In this document: one piece after another, positions 36,921-45,948 of the stretch
How positions within the stretch are numbered: the stretch's first letter is position 1
Layout of the letters: each line of letters opens with the position of its first letter
Assembly (NCBI GenBank): GCA_965248235.1
Contig: CBDFIU010000005.1
Location: 868,001-932,000 of the forward strand
Source of the DNA: UBA6623 sp965248235
GTDB taxonomy: Bacteria; Acidobacteriota; Terriglobia; Bryobacterales; UBA6623
Direction of reading: 5' to 3'
DNA: 64,000 nucleotides
Notes under the pieces: generated by a model
Told to the model about the DNA's origin: nothing
Seen by the model: the letters and a program-made list of their open reading frames with translations, nothing else
Database searches by the model: none
Position numbers and translations under genes: made by a program

Positions 36921-37706
36921 TTACACTCGAAACTGGCCCACCACCTCCTGCAGCTGGCCCGCCACCTGTGTGAGAGCCTCGGCCGACTTCAGAGTTTCGT
37001 TCGCTCCCTGAGCGGTGTTATCGGCGGCTTGGGCCACGCCGGTGATGTTACTGCTGATCTCTTCGGTCCCTTGCGAAGAGCGCTTGTTCGCCAACCAGAG
37101 AAAATGGTGATCGATGATCACTTTGACGCTGTCTACTAATTGAATATCGACAGAGTTGCGAAAATACTTGATATTTTGAAGCCCGAAAAGATCCGCTGTT
37201 CCCAAAATGCCCTGGGTTCCGAAGTAGAGGTGGTCGAACGTCCCGTAGCGGCCGGTCCGGCCGTCATCTCCCGTCGCATGGCCGTACTCGGTTCTGAAGT
37301 GCGGCTCTGTTCGCAGTTCCTTGAACGCGTAGCCTACGTTCCCGTAGGCGTACCAGGCGGACACCTTGTCGCTGGAACGATTGCCGCCTTGCCGCATCCC
37401 CTCAACGGAGTACTCGAATCCGGAGGGCCGATTGACGGCCCAGCGTAGACCAGTCGTATAGATGTCAGCGGGACCGGGTTGTCCGGCGGTTGCCGGCACC
37501 TGCTTGAGAGTCTTCAAGAACACGTAGGGCTCAATCTTGGTGTGCGCAACGAAATCAGGCAGGGAACCGTAGGCGCCGTATATGTTCTCCCCGTTGCGAC
37601 GCCGGTTTGGCCGGTTCAGATGTACATCCACGGCCGCGAAAGCCAGGAAATCCACCTTCGCGCCCCCAACCCCGACGCCGAGACGGGTGCCGTCAAAAGC
37701 GGGCAT
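36921..37706 (-). pseudogene. Chimeric frame: alginate-export-type porin fragment fused to an MCP tail
   Basis: The N-terminal ~200 codons match the alginate-export outer-membrane porin family (GENIYGAYGSLPDFVAHTKI, EPYVFLKTLKQVPATAGQ, GRYGTFDHLYFGTQ, LADQ-type GLQNIKYFRNSVDI, DHHFLWLANKR). At 37081 the frame passes without a stop into the end of a chemoreceptor (SSNITGVAQAADNTAQGANE to VVGQFRV). The porin lacks both its ~200-residue N-terminus and its last strands. Bases 37081-37508 are about 97% identical to 42975-43401, and 36905-37080 is about 85% identical to the mcp tail at 38579-38755. A deletion inside a duplicated porin-mcp pair explains this. Confidence 0.8.
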
Positions 37707-37765
37707 GCCGGTGGGGACGGGGGACGAGTGGGGACGGGGACGAGTGGGGACAGCTCCCGAACAAC
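37700..37765 (+). repeat. G-rich short repeats (GTGGGGACG units)
   Basis: Four imperfect repeats of GGTGGGGACG/GACGAGTGGGGAC, ending GACAGCTCCCGAACAACTAT. Such arrays often mark old repeat insertions. They mark the point where porin homology ends on the minus strand. Confidence 0.4.
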
Positions 37766-37838
37766 TATGTTAGGCCCCCGCAGCCCGCGTTGTCGGCGGC
37801 GGACCGAGCCAACGCAGGCATTGCTTGAAGAAACCAAA

Positions 37839-37868
37839 AGGCCTGATCACAGAAATGCGATCAGGCCT
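37839..37868 (-). terminator. Terminator of the orphan 5S rRNA gene
   Basis: AGGCCTGATC (37839-37848) and GATCAGGCCT (37859-37868) form a perfect 10-bp stem with a 10-base loop. On the minus strand it is followed by TTTTGGTTTCTT. It lies 20 bp after the 5S 3' end. Confidence 0.85.
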
Positions 37869-37888
37869 CACGCGGTTTGGATTTTAAT

Positions 37889-38002
<114 letters not shown>

Positions 38003-38013
38003 AAAGGAGTGTG

Positions 38014-38043
38014 CCGTGAGCCGTGAGCCGTGAGCCGTGAGCC
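38014..38043. repeat. Tandem 7-bp repeat GTGAGCC
   Basis: Four or more GTGAGCC(GTGAGCC) units immediately upstream (minus strand sense) of the 5S 5' end. They separate the 5S gene from unrelated DNA. Confidence 0.7.
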
Positions 38044-38596
38044 GATCAGAACGACGGTCCGAGGATTGCGGGACGGCGCAAAAGAATATCGTAGGGTCAA
38101 GAGAGAAACGTGGATGCCGGGCCGGCACTCTGTACATCCCCCGCCCCGCGGGGTCCCGACGGAACAGCAACGTCTTCAGCCACGCAGCCATCGAGTTAAA
38201 GCAAACCCAGACGCGCGGCGGCGGCTTCCGTCCATCGGGCACCGGCAAGAACGCTCTAGAGAGTTTTGCGTGGCAGCGTGTCGCCACCATGGTGGTAGTG
38301 AACGACAAGGAAGCGAGGGTCGTCGGGCGCGTAGACTCAGCCACCGCCGCGAGTTTCTCGGGACAACGAGAAGTTGTCTTTTTTCAACGCACGAACCAGT
38401 TCTCGGACCGGCGTGTTGCGGAGCCTGTGGACGAGTTGTCCGGACGGGCTCATACGGACACGGCGACAACGGGTGAGTCGGCCGTTTCAATCCCCGGGGG
38501 GATGCTCTTTCCTTTTTCGATCAAGATCAGGAGGCGGCGTATCCTGACGATTTCCGGCCGGACTCGGGATATGCAACATCTTGCACGTCGATATGC
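38044..38596. other. 550 bp without recognisable gene
   Basis: Open frames exist on both strands but none has a family resemblance, clear start signal or normal composition. One plus frame (VVVNDKEARVVGRVDSATAA) reads plausibly but has no start site I trust. The segment lies between the 5S leader and the stop of the interrupted mcp gene. Confidence 0.4.
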
Positions 38597-39669
38597 TTAC
38601 ACCCGAAACTGGCCCACCACCTCCTGCAGCTGGCCCGCCACGTCATTGAGGGCCTGGGCCGCCTTCAGGGTTTCGTTCGCTCCCTGGGCGGTGTTATCGG
38701 CAGCGCCGGCCACGCCGGTGATATTACTGGTGACCTCGCCGATCCCTAGCGAAGCCTCAGTGACACCGCGGGTGATTTCGCTGGTTGTTGCGGACTGTTC
38801 TTCCATCGCCGATGCGATGGTCGTGGAGATCTCATTGATCCGATTGATGACACCGGATACCTGATCAATGGCCCTGACCGCATCGTTTGTATCGGTTTGG
38901 ATCATCTCGATTCGCCGCTTGATGTCCTCGGTGGCGTCCCCGGTCTGCTTCGCCAGCTCTTTCACCTCGTTGGCGACCACCGCAAACCCCTTGCCCGCCT
39001 CCCCGGCGCGAGCCGCCTCGATGGTGGCGTTGAGAGCCAATAGGTTAGTCTGCTCCGCGATGGAGGTAATCACATTGATCACTTTGCCCACCTCGGCGCT
39101 CGATTCACCGAGCCGCTTGATTGTCTGGTTGGCCGACTGAGCGGTCCCGACGGCCTCGCTCGCCACCTCTGTTGCTTCCGCTGTGTTCTTTGAAATCTCC
39201 ACGATCGACGTCGCCATCTCCTCGGTGGCCGTGGATACCAACCCCACATTGTTGCTGACCTGTACGCTGGCCGAAGAAACAACCGACGCCTGCGAGGAGG
39301 TCTCCTCGGCGGTCGTGGCCATCTGCCGGCTCGTGGAGTTCAGCATCTCGGAAGAGCCGCTCAGTACTCGGGCGTTTTCCGCCAGCCCCAAAATCGACCT
39401 GCGGAATTCTTGGAAAAACTTCTCCAGTCCTTCAGCCATCCGGCCGATCGCATCTTGCCCTTGAACCGGGATTGTAACCGTCAAGTCCCCGTCCGCCGCC
39501 TTCGTAACACTTTCGAGTATGGTGTCAACCTTATTCTGAAGCTCGGCAGCCTGCTCCCTCTCTCGCTCGGCCCCCGCTTCGACCTCCTCCGAGGTCTCGC
39601 GGAGTTTTTGGAAAAACTTCTCCAGACCTTCGCCCATCCGGCCGATCGCGTCTTGCCCTTTAACCGGGA

Positions 39670-40703
39670 GATGGGTATTTACTTGACTCAGGTGACCACA
39701 AGATGTAGGATCGGGGAAATGGAAGATTATCCTCGGAATCTGGCCGAGTTCGAGGCGCGTTTCGCCACCGAGCAGGCCTGTCGAGAGTATCTGTGTCAAC
39801 TCCGCTGGCCGGAGGGTTTTCGTTGTCCGCGATGCGGGCACGACAAAGCGTGGGCGGTGCGGACAGCGCTGCTGGAGTGCGCCGGCTGCGGGCATCAAGC
39901 TTCTCCAACGGCGGGCACAATATTTCAAGACACCCGCCAACCCCTCCAGAGTTGGTTTCGAGCGATGTGGTGGGCTCACGAGCCAGAAGAACGGGGCGAG
40001 CGCGCTGGGCTTGCAGCGGGTGTTGGGCCTGGGCAGCTACAAAACGGCCTGGACTTGGTTGCATAAGCTCCGGCGCGCCATGGTGCGGCCCGGACGCGAT
40101 CGGCTCAGCGGGCGCGTGGAGGTTGACGAGACTTACTTAGGAGGCTTGGAGGAGGGCGTGCGCGGTCGCCAAACCGACGCTAAGGCGCTGATTGTAGTAG
40201 CGGCCGAAGATGGTGCCGGCATCGGGCGGGTTCGGATACGCACCATTCCCAACGCCTCCGGGGACAGCTTGATGGCCTTCGTCGGCGAGTCGATCGAACC
40301 CGGCAGCGTGGTCCATACCGACGGTTGGCTGGGATACGAACCGCTCGAAGGCGACGGCTATCGCCACGAGGTGAGCTACCTGGAGGGGCAACCGGCGCGC
40401 GCCTCGAAACTGCTCCCCCGGGTGCACCGCGTGGTGTCGTTAGTGAAGCGCTGGATACTGGGCACGCATCAAGGAGCGGTCAGTCACGAGCATCTCGACT
40501 CCTACCTCGACGAATTCGCCTTCCGCTTCAACCGCCGCAAGTCCAGAAGTCGAGGCAAGCTCTTTTACCGCCTGGTTCAACAGGCCGTCGCCGTGCCACC
40601 GGCACCCTACAAATCGCTGGTCGGAGGCACCGCGACACGCGCTACGGACGACCACAACATGTAGGGGCTATTTCCCAATACCTGAGTCAAGTAAATACCC
40701 ATC
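39670..40703 (+). mobile_element. IS1595-family insertion sequence, copy A (1034 bp)
   Basis: Terminal inverted repeats begin GATGGGTATTTACTTGACTC and extend 24 bp without mismatch. The flanks are perfect 8-bp target duplications AACCGGGA (39662-39669 and 40704-40711), the size expected for IS1595. It is inserted in the HAMP-repeat part of the mcp gene. Relative to copy B it has one extra G and a 3-bp deletion, which accounts exactly for the 2-bp length difference. Confidence 0.95.
39719..40664 (+). pseudogene. IS1595-family transposase, copy A, frameshifted
   Basis: Same protein as copy B, but an extra G in the G-run at 39971-39974 (TGGTGGGCTC against TGGTGGCTC) shifts the frame after WFRAMWW. 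The second part resumes in another frame at LQRVLGLGSYKTAWTWLHKL and is complete to 40664. One codon is also missing near 40205 (AAEDGAG against AAEEDGAG). The zinc ribbon and the DDE part are thus in separate frames, and this copy probably cannot make active transposase. Confidence 0.92.
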
Positions 40704-41590
40704 AACCGGGATTGTAACCGTCAAGTCCCCGTCCGCCGCCTTCGTAACGCTTTCGAGTATGCTGTCAACCTTAGTCTGTAAGTCGGCGGCCTGCTCCCTC
40801 TCTCGTTTGGCCCCCGCTCCGACTTCCTTCAAGGAGGTGTCAATTTTCTGCACCATTTCGTTGAGGGCGGAGCTGATCTTGCCCATCTCATCATCGGTTT
40901 CAATGTTCACGCGCTGCGTGTAGTCCCCGGCCGTAACCGCCTCCAGCACGTCAACCACCTCGCCCAGCTGCCCTTTCACGCTTCGGATAATGAAAACCGC
41001 CGCGGCCAAGGAAAGAGCGATCGCAAGAAAGGCCCCAAGAATAACCGTCGTTCTTGTGGAAGCGGCAGTTTTCATATCGCCTTCATTGGCCGCGTTCCTC
41101 CGCGTCATCAGGGCGTCTTCCTCAGCCGTCATCGTCTGAACGCCGGTGCGTATGTCGTCCATCACTTGCTTGCCCTGATCCGTGAGAACCACCGCCAACG
41201 CGGCGTCGAGACCCTGGTCCGACCGCAGGTCGATCGTTTCCTGCAGCTCCTGAAACTTGGCATCGACAAGCTTCTCCACCGCGTCGATCCGGGGCCCCTG
41301 GTTGGCATTATCGGAAGTCAGTTCCCGCAGCTCGCGCAGCTGCTCATCGACTGAAGCACGGGCGGTTAAATAGGGTTCCAAATAACGCTTCTCTCCCGTC
41401 AAGAGGTAGCCGCGCTGGCCCGTTTCGGCGTCCTTGAGAAAGGACGTGGCATGTTCAAGCCTTTGCAGAACCTGATAGGTATGCGACACCATCGAAGAGG
41501 ATTCGCCTAAGGAAACCAGCAACGTGGAGTTCCAGTAGGAAATCGACGTCAGCAGCACCAGGGACAACAGCCCCACCCCAAATCCGCCGG

Positions 41591-42626
41591 GATGGGTATT
41601 TACTTGACTCAGGTATTGGGAAATAGCCCCTACATGTTGTGGTCGTCCGTAGCGCGTGTCGCGGTGCCTCCGACCAGCGATTTGTAGGGTGCCGGTGGCA
41701 CGGCGACGGCCTGTTGAACCAGGCGGTAAAAGAGCTTGCCTCGACTTCTGGACTTGCGGCGGTTGAAGCGGAAGGCGAATTCGTCGAGGTAGGAGTCGAG
41801 ATGCTCGTGACTGACCGCTCCTTGATGCGTGCCCAGTATCCAGCGCTTCACTAACGACACCACGCGGTGCACCCGGGGGAGCAGTTTCGAGGCGCGCGCC
41901 GGTTGCCCCTCCAGGTAGCTCACCTCGTGGCGATAGCCGTCGCCTTCGAGCGGTTCGTATCCCAGCCAACCGTCGGTATGGACCACGCTGCCGGGTTCGA
42001 TCGACTCGCCGACGAAGGCCATCAAGCTGTCCCCGGAGGCGTTGGGAATGGTGCGTATCCGAACCCGCCCGATGCCGGCACCATCTTCCTCGGCCGCTAC
42101 TACAATCAGCGCCTTAGCGTCGGTTTGGCGACCGCGCACGCCCTCCTCCAAGCCTCCTAAGTAAGTCTCGTCAACCTCCACGCGCCCGCTGAGCCGATCG
42201 CGTCCGGGCCGCACCATGGCGCGCCGGAGCTTATGCAACCAAGTCCAGGCCGTTTTGTAGCTGCCCAGGCCCAACACCCGCTGCAAGCCCAGCGCGCTCG
42301 CCCCGTTCTTCTGGCTCGTGAGCCACCACATGGCTCGAAACCAACTCTGGAGGGGTTGGCGGGTGTCTTGAAATATTGTGCCCGCCGTTGGAGAAGCTTG
42401 ATGCCCGCAGCCGGCGCACTCCAGCAGCGCTGTCCGCACCGCCCACGCTTTGTCGTGCCCGCATCGCGGACAACGAAAACCCTCCGGCCAGCGGAGTTGA
42501 CACAGATACTCTCGACAGGCCTGCTCGGTGGCGAAACGCGCCTCGAACTCGGCCAGATTCCGAGGATAATCTTCCATTTCCCCGATCCTACATCTTGTGG
42601 TCACCTGAGTCAAGTAAATACCCATC
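41591..42626 (-). mobile_element. IS1595-family insertion sequence, copy B (1036 bp)
   Basis: The same 24-bp perfect inverted repeats as copy A, in opposite orientation. Target duplications TCCGCCGG lie at 41583-41590 and 42627-42634. It is inserted about 12 codons into the mcp gene. Because copies A and B are inverted, the 0.9 kb between them could flip by homologous recombination or move as a composite. Confidence 0.95.
41630..42577 (-). CDS. IS1595-family transposase (ISXO2-like), copy B, intact
   Basis: 315 aa from ATG 42577 (MEDYPRNLAEFEARFATEQA). The N-terminal zinc ribbon is CPRCGHDKAW...CAGCGHQAS, followed by a helix-turn-helix (GASALGLQRVLGLGSYKTAW) and the ISXO2-like catalytic domain: VEVDETYLGG (first Asp), VVHTDGWLGYEPL (second Asp) and VKRWILGTHQGAVSHEHLDS...DEFAFRFNRR (third acidic/Asn-Lys region). 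No frame damage. It could mobilise copy A in trans. The stop lies 39 bp from the element end, the same as in copy A. Confidence 0.95.
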   Translation of the reverse strand: MEDYPRNLAEFEARFATEQACREYLCQLRWPEGFRCPRCGHDKAWAVRTALLECAGCGHQASPTAGTIFQDTRQPLQSWFRAMWWLTSQKNGASALGLQRVLGLGSYKTAWTWLHKLRRAMVRPGRDRLSGRVEVDETYLGGLEEGVRGRQTDAKALIVVAAEEDGAGIGRVRIRTIPNASGDSLMAFVGESIEPGSVVHTDGWLGYEPLEGDGYRHEVSYLEGQPARASKLLPRVHRVVSLVKRWILGTHQGAVSHEHLDSYLDEFAFRFNRRKSRSRGKLFYRLVQQAVAVPPAPYKSLVGGTATRATDDHNM

Positions 42627-42745
42627 TCCGCCGGAAATCTTTTTCGCAAGTGTCAATGATTTCATCATTTTCGTAAGATCCTCATCATCGTTTTTCAAAG
42701 AGCGCCCCCGGCATCCGCGAATGACCGCCGGAGCGGAGATTACTT

Positions 42746-43402
42746 CTAAAACCGATACGTCGCGGAAAGATAGGAAAACGACGTCGCGCTCCCAGGCGAG
42801 TTCTCCTTGACGAACCTGCCGGGGAACAAGTGACCGAAACCCGCCGCGAGCCGGACCGCGGGAGTAGGCGTATACTCGACGATCAGGTCGAGTTCCTGCC
42901 CCACATCCCCGCTCGCGGCGCCCCCGGGAGGCGGCGCGACGGTCATCCGGTCGTTCACGGCGTAGAGTCCGTCTCGCTTGTTCGCCAACCAGAGAAAATG
43001 GTGATCGATGATCACTTTGACGCTGTCTACTAATTGAATATCGAAAGAGTTGCGAAAATACTTGATGTTTTGAAGCCCGATAAGATCCGCGGTTCCCAAA
43101 ATGCCCTGGGTTCCGAAGTAGAGGTGGTCGAACGTCCCGTAGCGGCCGGTCCGGCCGTCATCTCCCGTCGCATGGCCGTACTCGGTTCTGAAGTGCGGCT
43201 CTGTTCGCAGTTCCTTGAACGCGTAGCCTACGTTCCCGTAGGCGTACCAGGCGGACACCTTGTCGCTGGAACGATTGCCGCCTTGCCGCATCCCCTCAAC
43301 GGAGTATTCGAATCCGGAGGGACGATCGACGGCCCACCGTAAACCGGTCGTATAGATGTCCGCGGGACCGGGTTGTCCGGCGGTTGCGGCACCTGCTTGA
43401 GG
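42746..43402 (-). pseudogene. Alginate-export-type outer-membrane porin, C-terminal fragment
   Basis: The minus strand keeps the last ~215 residues of the porin (ADIYTTGLRWAVDRPSGFEY to FGHLFPGRFVKENSPGS and a terminal SYLSATYRF with the C-terminal Phe needed for outer-membrane insertion). At 43401 homology with the copy at 37081-37508 stops and a different short gene start is joined. The copy also lacks one C (GTTGCGGCAC against GTTGCCGGCAC), so the joined frames differ. The family transports or binds anionic oligosaccharide-like compounds. The chemoreceptor start follows 77 bp downstream. Confidence 0.8.
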
Positions 43403-43516
43403 GTCGAAAAACATCTGCCGAACCTCGACGGGAATGCTTTCGCGCTTCGGGCGGCATCAGCAGCGCATCGACCTTGTCCTGAATTTCGCTGATTTCTTCG
43501 ATCAAGTCTTTACCCA
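43403..43516 (-). pseudogene. Short gene start with strong ribosome site, joined to the porin fragment
   Basis: ATG 43516 is preceded by GCAGGAGGTCTCC, the best Shine-Dalgarno in this region. It opens MGKDLIEEISEIQDKVDALL followed by MPPEARKHSRRG. A one-base shift would give KRESIPVEVRQMFFDPQAG, which then runs into the porin frame. I do not recognise the family. It is the 5' end of an unknown gene cut by recombination. Confidence 0.5.
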
Positions 43517-43572
43517 TGGAGACCTCCTGCGGGGGGGACTCCCCACCGTTTGTCAAGTGCTGAGGAAGGGCG

Positions 43573-45079
43573 GTACCCTTCCAGAGCGGCTGCCCAGCGC
43601 GGTAGTTCAAGCTGCCGCTTGGGCCGGCGGCTGACGACGGGCGGGGTCATACAGGGTTCCCTGACGAAGCATGGCGCACAGCACGGCCAGAAGTCGGTCC
43701 GCAAGACCGCGCAACGCGCGCCCGTGAGAATGCCCTCGGCTGCGCAACTGATGGTAATGGTGACGACTGTGGGGGTCGTGTTGGATGCTCACTCTCGCCC
43801 AATGGTAGAGCGCGTTGCGTAAACGGTCATTGCAGCCGCGACGCATCAAGACGGCGATCTTTTTGCCACTGCGGCGCGTGATCGGGGCGCTGCCGCAGTA
43901 GGCTCGAAGAGCGGGGTAGTCTCGATGGGCGAGAGCCTGTGAGGCCTCGGCCAGCATCGTGGCGGCGACGACACGTCCGACCCCGGGCAAGGAGAGGATG
44001 ATCTCGACGTCGCGATGCTGGTGAGGATCCTCGTCGTCCTCGGACGGGGAAGCGAGTTGCTCCAGCAGGGTTTGGAGGCGCCTGGCCAGCTCGGTTCGCT
44101 GCTGGGCGATGAGTCGCAGATGAGGAATGAGTAGAAGAGCGTGTTCGCTCGCTGCGTCGGCCGTTCCGGCAGCAAGTTGGAATCCCGGCGCTCGCAGTTC
44201 GTTGACGATGTCGGCCGATTGGAGCCGGCGAATGCGGTGGGCGCGAAGCAACTTTTCGATTCGTGCCGGTTTCAGTCGACGAGCCTTTGCGGGGCTGGGA
44301 GCCAGTTCCAGCAGGGCCCAGAGCCAAGCTTCGTTGGCGGCTGGGGACAAGCGCAAAAGCTGCGGGTAGTAGCGATAGAGTTGCTCGCGAAGTTGGCAGC
44401 TGTTGCGGTTGAAGCTGCTACGCAACTCATCGTCGAGACGAGTGAGGTCGCGCAGGCGCATCACGAGCGGGTCGTCGACCTCGATGGCATGGAAGCAATG
44501 CGGGTCGGTTCGCGGCGAGCAAGCCAAGACGAAAGCGTCACGGCGGTCGTCTTTGGCGCCGGCCGGGAAATGCCGGTCTCGGAAACGATCGAGTTGTTTC
44601 GGGTTAAGGAAGAAAGCCGAGAATCCCCGTTCGAGCAGCGTTTCGACCAACGCGCCACGCGGGACTTCGATCGCGACCGCGATGGAAGCCGGCGGGCAGC
44701 CGGTCAACTCGAGCAGTTGATTGAGGAACTCGCCGACCGCCGAACCGGAATGAACGACGGTGCGTTCGTGAACGATCTCGCCCTGGGTGTCGAGCAGACA
44801 GATTTGATGGGCCTCGGTGGCCCAGTCGATACCGACGAAGAATTGAAATGCAGATGCAGACAAGACAGACTCCTTTCGCCAGCCGCCGCAACCAACGGCA
44901 CCCCTGTACCGGCGCTCGAACAAACGGCGCGAACTCCCCACTGGGCTTTCGGTTGCGGACCACACCGGGAGGGCGCAAGTCCCCCCCAGGCGTTCGATCA
45001 CGCAGGGGGCGAAGGGCGCTCCTCTCGGGTGGCCGGTCTTCTATGAACTACCGCGCTGGGCAGCCACTCTGGAAGGGTA
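43573..45079 (-). mobile_element. IS110-family insertion element with 36-bp inverted repeats
   Basis: GTACCCTTCCAGAGCGGCTG at 43573-43592 and onward to 43608 is the inverted copy of 45044-45079, with one mismatch over 36 bp. Between them lies one IS110-type transposase. IS110-group elements usually lack terminal inverted repeats, while the IS1111 subgroup has short subterminal ones; 36 bp is long for either. No target duplication is seen, as expected for the family. The non-coding end on the 5' side of the gene is about 180-215 bp and the 3' side about 35 bp, so a bridge RNA, if present, would be in the 5' end (44864-45079). Confidence 0.75.
43607..44863 (-). CDS. IS110-family transposase (DEDD recombinase)
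   Basis: About 418 aa. The start is TTG 44863, with GGAG at 6 bp spacing; upstream frame is open but without homology. The RuvC-like N-terminal domain (DEDD_Tnp_IS110) has FFVGIDWATEAHQICLLD (first Asp), AIEVPRGALVETLL (Glu) and AKDDRRDAFVLA (Asp pair). The C-terminal Transposase_20 domain has LSLPGVGRVVAATMLAEA, LRAYCGSAPITRRSGKK and LRNALYHWARVSIQHDP, with the Ser used in recombination in SAPITRRSG. The stop codon overlaps the inverted repeat. IS110 enzymes recombine by a guide (bridge) RNA in well-studied members. Confidence 0.93.
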   Translation of the reverse strand: MSASAFQFFVGIDWATEAHQICLLDTQGEIVHERTVVHSGSAVGEFLNQLLELTGCPPASIAVAIEVPRGALVETLLERGFSAFFLNPKQLDRFRDRHFPAGAKDDRRDAFVLACSPRTDPHCFHAIEVDDPLVMRLRDLTRLDDELRSSFNRNSCQLREQLYRYYPQLLRLSPAANEAWLWALLELAPSPAKARRLKPARIEKLLRAHRIRRLQSADIVNELRAPGFQLAAGTADAASEHALLLIPHLRLIAQQRTELARRLQTLLEQLASPSEDDEDPHQHRDVEIILSLPGVGRVVAATMLAEASQALAHRDYPALRAYCGSAPITRRSGKKIAVLMRRGCNDRLRNALYHWARVSIQHDPHSRHHYHQLRSRGHSHGRALRGLADRLLAVLCAMLRQGTLYDPARRQPPAQAAA

Positions 45080-45231
45080 CAGGGGGCAACGGCGGGTGTG
45101 CAGGAAGTGACCTTCGCCCGGTATCGTCGTACCGGGCGGAAGTCCTCGACCGCGAATGGGAGGCGGGCAATTACGACTGAAGTACAAGTGCCACGAAGAA
45201 GCTGCGGGGGTAAAGTTTGGCTAAAGTTTTG
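45080..45231. other. Short gap between IS110 element and MITE
   Basis: No gene. It includes CCCGGTATCGTCGTACCGGG (45118-45137), a near-perfect hairpin with arms CCCGGTA/TACCGGG. Confidence 0.4.
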
Positions 45232-45710
45232 GGCTCCTCTCCCAAAAGTGTGAAGGTAGATTAGGCCGCTCTAGGCGCAGGGGTTGTGAGCAGGCGCAGC
45301 CCTGGAAGCACCCTGCTCCGATCAGTCTCAAGTCCCATTACATGGCTCTGTTCAGGGAAGCTGAGATGGTTACAAGTGTTTTGAATTCAATGGATTGGAG
45401 CTTTCTGGGTGCGTTGAAGAGCCACACGCTCGGTAACCCTAAGCCTGTCAATGGGTGGCAGCCGTCCATGGCCCGGCCAACAGGCTGCGGGCCGCTCCTG
45501 CTGCTACTTGTTTCTGATCTCAGCGTTTGCGCTGACCACAGAGGGAGCGAACTGCTCAAGGCCGCTAGAGACCTGAAGGTCGCACCGTCGAGGTTCACAC
45601 CTCCTGAATCGGCGAAGAATCGACGGTTCCCGGCAACAGAAGCCACCTGAGCGTGGAAGTTACTGGCTCTAAAGGGCTTCGAACCGCTTCACACTTTTGG
45701 GAGACGAGCC
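45232..45710. mobile_element. Non-autonomous element (MITE), 479 bp
   Basis: The 24-bp terminal inverted repeats start GGCTCCTCTCCCAAAAGTGT (45232) and differ at one position from the inverse of 45687-45710. Perfect 8-bp target duplications AAGTTTTG flank it (45224-45231 and 45711-45718). No transposase is inside; open frames in it show no family resemblance. TSD size fits parents of the IS256, IS66 or IS1595 kind, but the repeats do not match the IS1595 copies here, so another IS must have moved it. Confidence 0.85.
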
Positions 45711-45948
45711 AAGTTTTGAGTTCGTTATCGATCAACATCCTCATCGCGAAATGTCCTGTGGTGCTCTACGATTCCTCATAAAAGTTGCTCATATCCAGTC
45801 GAGGAGTATCAGTATGCGGCGTCGACTACTTCGAAAGCATCGCCCCCTGGCAGGGCAGGAAAAGCTCAGAGGCCGAACCGCGCAGAGCCGATCTAGTCGC
45901 CAAACCAGCGGCCGAAGCCGGGTGGGTGGAATGCAATGGAGGGAAAAG

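Larger units (their letters stand above)
38597..42668 (-). pseudogene. Transmembrane chemoreceptor (CHASE3-HAMP-MCP) interrupted by two insertion sequences
   Basis: The start is ATG ATG at 42668/42665 after a GAGG (MMKSLTLAKKIS). The gene runs to TAA at 38597, but IS1595-type elements occupy 41591-42626 and 39670-40703. Removing each element plus one 8-bp duplication leaves 1986 bp, exactly 662 codons in one frame. The rebuilt protein (~661 aa) has TM1 (about 14-33), a CHASE3 sensor (HATSFLKDAETGQRGYLLTG), TM2 (TTVILGAFLAIALSLAAAVF), HAMP, two near-identical HAMP-like repeats (KAADGDLTVTIPV...GQDAIGRM...EGLEKFF) and a full signalling domain with tip EQTNLLALNATIEAARAGEA. Its stop-side coding is intact, so the insertions appear recent. 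It lies 77 bp downstream of a porin fragment. Confidence 0.9.

Noticed and set aside
38030..38596. Open frames between the 5S gene and the mcp stop
   Set aside because: Several long frames on both strands overlap each other, none with a family resemblance or good start site.
45342..45650. Possible gene inside the MITE
   Set aside because: Frames exist on both strands over the same bases and neither resembles a transposase or known protein.
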